Below are positions 33,691-40,518 of a stretch of DNA of 64,000 bases, one piece after another. The translations under genes were made by a program, and so were the position numbers. The notes beneath the pieces were generated by a model. The model ran no database searches and was not told the origin of the DNA. It saw only the letters and a list, made by a program, of their open reading frames with translations. The stretch is from Paludibacter sp. (lineage in GTDB: Bacteria > Bacteroidota > Bacteroidia > Bacteroidales > Paludibacteraceae), in the NCBI GenBank assembly GCA_028710895.1, contig JAQTTH010000001.1, forward strand, positions 217,776 to 281,775, in the 5' to 3' direction. Numbering within the stretch: position 1 is the first letter of the stretch; each line of letters opens with the position of its first letter.

Positions 33691-36216
33691 ATGAAAACAT
33701 CAAGTCTCTTTCTGAAATTACAAGTTTTGCTCCTGGGCTTATCTTTACAAACTCTTCAGGCACAAGACAACGCATCGTTGCAAAAGCTCAACCTTTTTCC
33801 GCAGCAATTCACTGCTTCGAATACCAACTATCCACAGGAAAAAGTGTATCTCCACATTGACAATACGGCATATTATCTGGGCGAAAACATATGGTTCAAG
33901 GCGTATGTAGTGCGCGCCGATTTAAATCTGCAAAGCCCCGTAAGCAAGGTACTGTACGTAGAATTAGTAAGTGCCGAAGGGTATGTGGTTGAAACCGTCA
34001 AACTCAAAATTGAAAACGGACAGTGTCATGGCAGTTTCAGACCAATTGCCAACTATGCCGGTTTTTACGAAGTACGGGCCTATACAAGTTACATGCTCAA
34101 TTTCGGGCCGAAAAACTATTTCTCGCGGGTAATTCCCGTATATGACAAGCCCAAAATTTCAGGCGATTTCACGTTACAAATGACCGATCGGTTGAATTCA
34201 CAGCGTATTCCGGACATGAGACCTGTGAGTGAACAAAAGGAACAACTGGAAGTCCGATTCTTTCCCGAAGGTGGCAACACGGTTATCGGATTGCGCTCGA
34301 GAGTGGCAATAAAAGTTACCGGCAAAAACGGTGAAAACGAAACTGTATCGGGTTCGGTTTTCAACGAAAGAGACGAAAAGATTGTCGACTTCAAAACAGA
34401 GCACCTCGGCATGGGAACATTTGAATACACACCGACAAGTGAAAAACAGGTTGCCAGGATTCATTACAAAAACAAAGACTATAAGTTTGAACTACCTGCT
34501 TCCCTACCCAAAGGATATGCCATGCGTGTAGATAACACCGAAAACGAAAACATCGCTATTCATATACAAAAAAGCGCCAATATGCCCGATGAACAATTGG
34601 GTTTGTGTATTTCGAGCCGGGGCGTGATTTACGATTGCGAGACAATCGACCCGGTTGTAAAAAACTCTTATACATTCTCCAAACAGAAATTACCAAGCGG
34701 AGTTTCGCAAATTACACTTTACAATGCTGCAGGTGAAGTGTTGAGCGAACGATTGATATTCATCAATCACCACAACGAGCTGAAAATGGAGTTATCACAA
34801 ACCAAAGCCATGTATCAGCCATTCGAAAAAGTGAATATGGCAATTCAGGTAAAGGATCAGCAAAACAACCCTGTTGAAACCACATTTTCGGTATCAGTAC
34901 GCGATGCGGCAACCAGCTCGGCCAATCCACTCAGCGATAACATACTCACCAACCTGCTTTTGTCGTCGGAAGTAAACGGCTACATTGAAAATCCGGGGTA
35001 TTATTTCCAATCCGATGATTTGACACATCGCCAGCATTTGGATTTGCTCATGCTTACACAGGGTTGGAGCCGGTATTCGTGGAAATACACCGGAAAGCAA
35101 TCTTTTACAAACAAGTATCCAACCGAAAAAGAACTTACAATAGAAGGTTCGGTAGTTTCGTTGTACGCCAAAAGTAAAATGAAAGATGTGGATATAACAA
35201 TGGTTCTGTCATCGGATTCGGTTCCACAATACGGAAAGTGTAAAACCGATTCAGCAGGAAGGTTCAGTTTTGCCCTGGCGGATTTCAACGGAAAGGCGAA
35301 CCTGACTATCCAGTCGAAACAAAATGGCAAGCTAAAAGAAACGGATATAAAGCTGAAACGAAATTTCAGCCCCGATTTCAAAGCCTACTCATTTGCCGAA
35401 GTTCATGTTCCTCAGTATTTCAATACGCTCAAAGATAGCATCCTCATTTCGGGAACAAATGCAATAAAAAATGATAGTACCGACATACTTTCACCCAAAG
35501 ACAACAGCAAACTGACGCTTGATAAAAAAATGATTTTACTAACCGAAGTAACCGTGAAAGACAAACGGAAACCGGTAAAAGTAAGCGTGAAATACGATGT
35601 AGCCAACGAGTTGGACAAACGCAGGGACTTGGGTGACTGGATTCCGGCTACGGTAAATACATTCCTGTATTTCACCTGCGATTATTACAACGCATCAACC
35701 GGAACGTACAAAGGAAAAAACGTACTGTTTGTGCGGGCTGAATCTGTGATTGAAACAACCGACGATGGAATCTCAACCAGCGAAGATGTTTTGCCGGGCC
35801 TGAGAGATAATCTGAGAGGTGGAGAAATGCCATACCTCGATGAAATTGAATCCATCTCGTTTATCGAAGATTACAGTTCCATCCAACATATTTACAGCGG
35901 TATCATCGATCCTTCGTCTATTGTTATAGCCCTGATTCGCTGCAAAAGCAACTATCGCAAAGAACCGTACGGCATTCGCAACACCACTTTCTCCGGTTAT
36001 TCATACGTCAGGGAGTTCTACAGTCCGCAATACGACCGCATGTTGTTACCTGATGAACGCGACTACCGGCGTACGCTGTACTGGAACCCCGATGTAAGAA
36101 CCGACAAAAATGGAAATGCAAGCATCATGTTCTACAACAACAGTTCGTGCAAAACAATGCATGTAAATGCCGAAACCGTTACTGCAACCGGACTTATCGG
36201 AACTATGAATAAATAA
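33691..36216 (+). CDS. Large exported protein with MG2/alpha-2-macroglobulin-like N-terminal domain
   Basis: This 841-residue protein is exported (signal MKTSSLFLKLQVLLLGLSLQ) and belongs to a Bacteroidota family with an MG2-type domain (EKVYLHIDNTAYYLGENIWF, about residues 50-69, and GFYEVRAYTSYMLNFG, about 126-141). A central region resembles the MG/plug-like part of surface receptors, and a DEIESISFIEDYSS segment near residue 720 resembles a TonB-plug-like motif. The function is unknown, but homologues sit in the periplasm or at the outer membrane. It is a single-gene unit with a long inverted repeat and terminator downstream. Confidence 0.75.
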   Translation: MKTSSLFLKLQVLLLGLSLQTLQAQDNASLQKLNLFPQQFTASNTNYPQEKVYLHIDNTAYYLGENIWFKAYVVRADLNLQSPVSKVLYVELVSAEGYVVETVKLKIENGQCHGSFRPIANYAGFYEVRAYTSYMLNFGPKNYFSRVIPVYDKPKISGDFTLQMTDRLNSQRIPDMRPVSEQKEQLEVRFFPEGGNTVIGLRSRVAIKVTGKNGENETVSGSVFNERDEKIVDFKTEHLGMGTFEYTPTSEKQVARIHYKNKDYKFELPASLPKGYAMRVDNTENENIAIHIQKSANMPDEQLGLCISSRGVIYDCETIDPVVKNSYTFSKQKLPSGVSQITLYNAAGEVLSERLIFINHHNELKMELSQTKAMYQPFEKVNMAIQVKDQQNNPVETTFSVSVRDAATSSANPLSDNILTNLLLSSEVNGYIENPGYYFQSDDLTHRQHLDLLMLTQGWSRYSWKYTGKQSFTNKYPTEKELTIEGSVVSLYAKSKMKDVDITMVLSSDSVPQYGKCKTDSAGRFSFALADFNGKANLTIQSKQNGKLKETDIKLKRNFSPDFKAYSFAEVHVPQYFNTLKDSILISGTNAIKNDSTDILSPKDNSKLTLDKKMILLTEVTVKDKRKPVKVSVKYDVANELDKRRDLGDWIPATVNTFLYFTCDYYNASTGTYKGKNVLFVRAESVIETTDDGISTSEDVLPGLRDNLRGGEMPYLDEIESISFIEDYSSIQHIYSGIIDPSSIVIALIRCKSNYRKEPYGIRNTTFSGYSYVREFYSPQYDRMLLPDERDYRRTLYWNPDVRTDKNGNASIMFYNNSSCKTMHVNAETVTATGLIGTMNK

Positions 36217-36237
36217 TGCAAGTGAATAGAAGAATAG

Positions 36238-36406
36238 AACGCCGATAAATGCGGATCTGGCGGATTTAAAAACGGATTTAAATTTAGCTACGCTGATCTT
36301 CGATTCGACAAGTCGAAATGATCTCCAACTACTTAGTATCTTATCAGTCATGCTTGCATGACTTAAATCCATTTTTAAATCCGCTTTTTCAGCGTTTATC
36401 CGCGTT
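36238..36406. repeat. Long intergenic inverted repeat (about 44-bp arms)
   Basis: The left arm (36238-36281, starting AACGCCGATAAATGCGGAT) and right arm (36363-36406, ending TTATCCGCGTT) are about 80 percent complementary. The loop of about 80 nt contains two smaller hairpins (GATTCGACAAGTCGAAAT and GTCATGCTTGCATGAC). The CGGAT-rich word pattern is common in dispersed Bacteroidota repeats. Confidence 0.85.
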
Positions 36407-36453
36407 TCATTATTTTTGAAACTACTTTAAAACATAAAATCACCAAAACAAAG

Positions 36454-36483
36454 AAACGCGAACCGCTAATCCGGTTCGCGTTT
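36454..36483 (+). terminator. Terminator upstream of the thioredoxin gene
   Basis: AAACGCGAACCG (36454-36465) pairs perfectly with CGGTTCGCGTTT (36472-36483), followed by a T run. Confidence 0.85.
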
Positions 36484-36629
36484 TTTCTTTTTCAGCTCAA
36501 AATGACAATAAAACTAAATTTAGCCGGGTCAATCCCAAATAGTTTTTAAAATACCGGCAATAACAGTCCTTCCACCCAATCCCCACAAACAAATAGTTCG
36601 AAGCAAGTGTTTGAGTTGAAAAAAAGACG

Positions 36630-37121
36630 ATGAAAAAACTGTTTATACTTTCGATGGCCGTAATCAGCCTCAACTGTTTTGCACAAAGCAACAAACCAAT
36701 ACAGAAAATTGTCAACTTTGCCCAGCTACAAACAGTTCTTCAGCAAAACGACAACAAGCTCTGTGTTGTCAATTTCTGGGCTACGTGGTGCAAACCCTGT
36801 GTGAAGGAATTGCCCGGTTTTATGGAAGTAAACAAAACCTACCGCGACAAACCGGGGTTTAAAATGATATTGGTTAGCCTGGATATGGCCTCCGAAATGG
36901 ATACGCACGTCAAAGCTTTTTTACTCAAAAATAACATCGACACCGATGTATATCTGCTCGACGACAACAAACGGATGAACGAGTGGATTCCGGCTATCGA
37001 CAAAAAGTGGAGTGGCGCCATTCCCGCCACAGTGATCTACCGAAACGGCCGGAAAGTAGCATTCGAAGAAGGCGAACTATCAAAAGAAGAATTAGTAAAA
37101 ATGATTAATAACTATTTATAA
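36630..37121 (+). CDS. Exported TlpA-like thioredoxin-fold protein
   Basis: This 163-residue protein has a signal peptide (MKKLFILSMAVISLNCFAQ) and a thioredoxin fold with the active site WCKPC (Cys54 and Cys57), preceded by VVNFWAT. This pattern fits the TlpA/ResA-type periplasmic thiol-disulfide oxidoreductases, which use electrons from the inner membrane to reduce periplasmic targets or help cytochrome maturation. The conserved cis-Pro lies in IPATVIYRNG. It is 10 bp from the next redoxin gene, with which it forms an operon. Confidence 0.9.
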   Translation: MKKLFILSMAVISLNCFAQSNKPIQKIVNFAQLQTVLQQNDNKLCVVNFWATWCKPCVKELPGFMEVNKTYRDKPGFKMILVSLDMASEMDTHVKAFLLKNNIDTDVYLLDDNKRMNEWIPAIDKKWSGAIPATVIYRNGRKVAFEEGELSKEELVKMINNYL

Positions 37122-37131
37122 AACAAACAAC

Positions 37132-37746
37132 ATGAAAAAAATACGATTTATTTTAAGTGCAGTAGTACTGCTTGCCATCTCGGTGCAGGCAGGTGCTCAG
37201 TCAGGGTACAAAATTGGTGACGCGGCTACCGATTTCAAGCTAAAAAATGTAGACAATAAAACGGTATCTTTATCCGATTACAAATCGGCTAAAGGATTTA
37301 TCGTGGTTTTCACCTGCAATCACTGTCCATTTGCCAAGGCATATCAGGACAGAATTATAGCATTGGACAAAAAATATGCTTCGCTGGGCTATCCTGTCAT
37401 TGCCATCAACCCCAACGACCCCAAACTGGAACCAACCGACAGCTTTGAGGCCATGCAGGTACGAGCCAAAGAAAAAGGATTCACCTTCCCCTATTTGTTC
37501 GACGATGGACAGAAAGTGTATCCACAATACGGTGCCACCAAAACCCCACACGTATTTGTGCTGAATAAAGAAAACGGCAAAAACATTGTTCGATACATCG
37601 GAGCCATCGACGATAACTATGCAAAGCCCGAAGAAGTAAGCAACAAATACGTAGAAGCAGCCGTAGATGCCCTGCTGGCAGGCAAACCCATAGCACAAAC
37701 CACCACAGTAGCTATTGGATGCGGCATCAAAGCGCAGAAAATGTAA
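37132..37746 (+). CDS. Exported redoxin-domain thioredoxin-family protein (CxxC type)
   Basis: This 204-residue protein has a signal peptide (SAVVLLAISVQAGAQ) and a redoxin/AhpC-TSA-like fold with a CNHCPFA motif (about residues 63-69) in place of the usual WCxxC. A YGATKTPHVFVLN segment (cis-Pro region, about 138-150) and a terminal GCGIK are visible. This subtype (thioredoxin family, CNHCP) is common in Bacteroidota and its substrate is not known. It follows the TlpA-like gene by 10 bp, suggesting a shared periplasmic redox role. A hairpin follows that also ends uvrB. Confidence 0.88.
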   Translation: MKKIRFILSAVVLLAISVQAGAQSGYKIGDAATDFKLKNVDNKTVSLSDYKSAKGFIVVFTCNHCPFAKAYQDRIIALDKKYASLGYPVIAINPNDPKLEPTDSFEAMQVRAKEKGFTFPYLFDDGQKVYPQYGATKTPHVFVLNKENGKNIVRYIGAIDDNYAKPEEVSNKYVEAAVDALLAGKPIAQTTTVAIGCGIKAQKM

Positions 37747-37763
37747 TTGCAGCAACATGAAAA

Positions 37764-37800
37764 AAAAAGAGTGGTCACTACCAGCGTGCCACTCTCTTTT
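37764..37800. terminator. Bidirectional terminator between redoxin gene and uvrB
   Basis: AGAGTGGTCAC (from 37769) pairs with GTGCCACTCT (to about 37795) with one mismatch, flanked by an A8 run and TTTTTA. The last base overlaps the uvrB stop. Confidence 0.8.
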
Positions 37801-39800
37801 TATTTTGTCTTCAACAGGTCTTCCAGTTTAATTAATTCGTCGCGAAGCTGAGCAGCTTCCAGGAATTCAAGTCGCTTGGCAGCATCCTGCATGGCTTTTT
37901 TTGTTTTTGCAATGGCTTTTTCCAAAGCAGTCTTTGTCATATACTGCACCACCGGATCGGCTGCAATAGCTTGTGAACTATCCGGTTCAATGTATGCATT
38001 CGGATCTTTATTCTCAAACGAGTTCCGTTCGCCCTTTTTGATGGCCGTAGGCGTAATGCCATGCAGTTCGTTGTAGGCTAACTGTTTTTCGCGTCGGCGG
38101 TTCGTCTCCGAAATAGTTTTGCGCATACTCTCGGTTATCTTATCGGCATACATAATCACACGACCGTTCAGGTTACGTGCTGCACGTCCTGCTGTTTGCG
38201 TCAGCGAGCGGTGCGAACGCAAAAAGCCTTCCTTATCGGCGTCGAGAATAGCCACCAGCGACACTTCGGGTAAATCCAATCCCTCACGGAGGAGGTTTAC
38301 ACCAATCAACACATCGTACACACCGCGGCGCAAATCCTCCAGAATCTGCACACGGTCCAGCGTATCCACATCCGAGTGAATGTAATTACAGCGCACGTTC
38401 ATCTTGGTGAGGTAATCGGTAAGCTCTTCGGCCATGCGTTTCGTGAGTGTAGTCACAAGGGTACGTTCATCGCGTTCGGTACGCAGGGTAATTTCTTCGA
38501 GCAAATCGTCAATCTGGTTCAGACTCGGACGTACATCAATAATCGGGTCAAGCAGTCCGGTAGGTCGTATAAGCTGATCCACCACAATACCTTCGCTTTT
38601 GGCCAGTTCGTAATCGGCCGGGGTAGCACTTACGTAGATTGTTTGCGGTGTCAGCGTTTCAAACTCTTCAAACTTCAGCGGGCGGTTATCTTTGGCCGAA
38701 GGCAGACGGAAACCATATTCCACCAGATTTTGCTTACGGGCTGCATCGCCTCCGAACATGGCATGAATCTGCGAAATGGTTACGTGGCTCTCGTCGATAA
38801 CGAGCAGGAAATCTTTGGGAAAATAATCGAGCAGACAGAACGGACGGCTTCCCTCCTCACGCCCGTCGAAATAGCGGGAATAATTTTCGATGCCGGAACA
38901 ATAACCAAGCTCCTTAATCATTTCGAGGTCGTAGTTTACCCGCTCGTAAATACGCTTTGCCTCGTAAAGCTTACCTATAGAGCGGAAATAATCGACCTGC
39001 TTAGCCAAATCAATTTCGATGCGTGAAATGGCACTGGCAATGCGCTCTTTGGTGGTAACGAAAATGCTGGCAGGATAAATTTTATAGGCATCGAAACTTT
39101 CGAGCACATGCAGATTCACAGGCTCAACAGTTTGAATCTGATCAATCTCGTCGCCCCAGAAAACAACACGCAGGATAAAATCGGAATAAGCCAAAAAGAT
39201 ATCCACCGTATCGCCTTTCACGCGAAAATTCCCGCGGTTCAGTTCTATTTCGTTACGGGTATAAAGGGTATCGACCAGACTGCGTAGAAAGTCGTTCCGC
39301 ACAATCTTTTGTCCACGGTAAATCTCAATCACATTGCTTGTAAAATCCTCGGGGTTACCGATACCGTACAAACACGATACAGAAGAAACCACCAACACAT
39401 CCCTCCTCCCCGACAGCAAAGCCGAAGTAGTTGCCAACCGGAGTTTTTCTATTTCCTGATTGATGGATAAATCTTTTTCGATATACACATCCGACACAGG
39501 GAGGTAAGCCTCCGGCTGATAATAATCGTAGTAAGACACGAAATATTCCACAGCATTGTCGGGGAAAAATGCCTTAAACTCGCTGTAGAGCTGTGCAGCC
39601 AGCGTTTTATTGTGGCTTAGCACAAGCGTTGGGCGGTCGACCCGCTCAATCACATTGGCAATGGAAAAAGTTTTACCGGAGCCTGTAACACCAAGCAGGG
39701 TTTGAAAAGGAACATCGGCATTCAGCCCTTCCACCAATTGCTTGATGGCTTCGGGTTGATCGCCGGTTGGACGATAGGGAGAAATAAGTTTAAAAGCCAC
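37800..39800 (-). CDS. uvrB: Excinuclease ABC subunit B
   Basis: UvrB is the damage-verification helicase of nucleotide excision repair; it works with UvrA and UvrC. The 666-residue product has Walker A GVTGSGKT (residues 37-44), the beta-hairpin SYYDYYQPEAYLP, the helicase motif QTAGRAARN and a C-terminal UVR coiled-coil. I chose the GTG at 39800 because it gives the family N-terminus MAFKLISPYRPTGDQP. The longer frame starts at a TTG 24 bases upstream and adds residues not seen in other UvrB proteins. It lies downstream of a PspC gene on the same strand with a 77-bp gap. Confidence 0.97.
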   Translation of the reverse strand: MAFKLISPYRPTGDQPEAIKQLVEGLNADVPFQTLLGVTGSGKTFSIANVIERVDRPTLVLSHNKTLAAQLYSEFKAFFPDNAVEYFVSYYDYYQPEAYLPVSDVYIEKDLSINQEIEKLRLATTSALLSGRRDVLVVSSVSCLYGIGNPEDFTSNVIEIYRGQKIVRNDFLRSLVDTLYTRNEIELNRGNFRVKGDTVDIFLAYSDFILRVVFWGDEIDQIQTVEPVNLHVLESFDAYKIYPASIFVTTKERIASAISRIEIDLAKQVDYFRSIGKLYEAKRIYERVNYDLEMIKELGYCSGIENYSRYFDGREEGSRPFCLLDYFPKDFLLVIDESHVTISQIHAMFGGDAARKQNLVEYGFRLPSAKDNRPLKFEEFETLTPQTIYVSATPADYELAKSEGIVVDQLIRPTGLLDPIIDVRPSLNQIDDLLEEITLRTERDERTLVTTLTKRMAEELTDYLTKMNVRCNYIHSDVDTLDRVQILEDLRRGVYDVLIGVNLLREGLDLPEVSLVAILDADKEGFLRSHRSLTQTAGRAARNLNGRVIMYADKITESMRKTISETNRRREKQLAYNELHGITPTAIKKGERNSFENKDPNAYIEPDSSQAIAADPVVQYMTKTALEKAIAKTKKAMQDAAKRLEFLEAAQLRDELIKLEDLLKTK

Positions 39801-39877
39801 AATGAATGAGTTAGCGGTTATCAATGAACAATCTCAGGTGAAACAAATAAAACTGTTTCGAAGTTCGTTGAATCTGA

Positions 39878-40069
39878 TTATTCGTAATTCAGTGGCATGA
39901 TAATCCAGAGAATAATATATAAAAGTAAACCGGGGAATCCGGCAGAAAAAATTGTCAGAATAGCATACCCCACGCGTACCAGCGTTGGATCAATTTCGAA
40001 ATAATCGGCAATGCCGGCACATACTCCCGCTACCATTTGGTTTTGAGAACGTTTGAGTTTCTTATCCAT
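39878..40069 (-). CDS. PspC domain membrane protein
   Basis: This 63-residue inner-membrane protein has the PspC signature KRSQNQMVAGVCAGIADYF, which usually follows two Lys residues at the start, and a C-terminal membrane helix (GYAILTIFSAGFPGLLLYIILWIIMP). PspC-type proteins are linked to envelope stress, but many short ones have no known role. The start at 40069 (MDKKLKRS) is preferred over the ATG 12 bases upstream because it matches the family N-terminus. It may be cotranscribed with uvrB. Confidence 0.85.
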   Translation of the reverse strand: MDKKLKRSQNQMVAGVCAGIADYFEIDPTLVRVGYAILTIFSAGFPGLLLYIILWIIMPLNYE

Positions 40070-40206
40070 AATTTTATGCATTTAAATTACAGACGCAAAG
40101 TAACAAAAAAAGACTGAAAATGAATAATTATAATCAGAAAATAATTTTTACATTTGTAGCGGTGGATTGGGAGAGGGAATTTTTGTCTAATGTTCTATCT
40201 TTACCG

Positions 40207-40297
40207 CCCCCAACCCCCTAAAGGGGGCTATCGAAGTACGGAATGTGTACAAATAATCTCCATTTTACAAGGCAAAAGTCCCCTTTAGGGGTTGGGG
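40207..40297. repeat. Inverted pair of CCCCAACCCCTAAAGGGG repeats
   Basis: The left arm at 40207-40229 (CCCCCAACCCCCTAAAGGGGG core) and its inverse at 40277-40297 are about 22 bp each, with a roughly 48-bp loop. The core word CCCCTAAAGGGG is itself palindromic. It lies upstream of the YqaE gene. Confidence 0.85.
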
Positions 40298-40319
40298 ATC
40301 ATAATTAATCATTACTATC

Positions 40320-40472
40320 ATGTCAATCTTTCGGGTCATTTTATGCATTATCTTTCCACCGTTAGCCATTCTTGATAAAGGCTGTGGATCGGTATTATTG
40401 GTATTCCTGCTTACCTGCTGTGGTTGGGTACCGGGAGTTATTGCTGCGCTTATTATAAACAACAAAAAATAA
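40320..40472 (+). CDS. YqaE/Pmp3 family membrane protein (50 aa)
   Basis: This small gene encodes a 50-residue membrane protein with two hydrophobic segments, read as MSIFRVILCIIFPPLAILDK then a Gly/Cys turn then VLLVFLLTCCGWVPGVIAAL and a short basic end. It matches the UPF0057 (YqaE/Pmp3) family by the IFPPLA and LCGWVPG-like motifs. In yeast and plants this family affects membrane potential and salt tolerance; in bacteria the role is unclear. The ATG lies about 20 bp after the inverted repeat pair. A hairpin at 40474 follows. Confidence 0.9.
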   Translation: MSIFRVILCIIFPPLAILDKGCGSVLLVFLLTCCGWVPGVIAALIINNKK

Positions 40473-40473
40473 A

Positions 40474-40504
40474 AAGAGAATAAAGTGTAGTGCTTTATTC
40501 TCTT
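40474..40504. terminator. Bidirectional terminator between YqaE and malQ
   Basis: AAGAGAATAAAG (40474-40485) pairs with CTTTATTCTCTT (40493-40504). It lies between convergent genes and starts 2 bp after the YqaE stop. Confidence 0.82.
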
Positions 40505-40518
40505 CCCTGTTTTCGGTT

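Noticed and set aside
38376..39026. A 216-codon plus-strand frame inside uvrB
   Set aside because: It is antisense to the conserved uvrB gene and its translation has no known features.
40265..40465. A 66-codon minus-strand frame over the YqaE gene
   Set aside because: The plus-strand 50-codon product matches a known family, whereas the minus-strand one does not.
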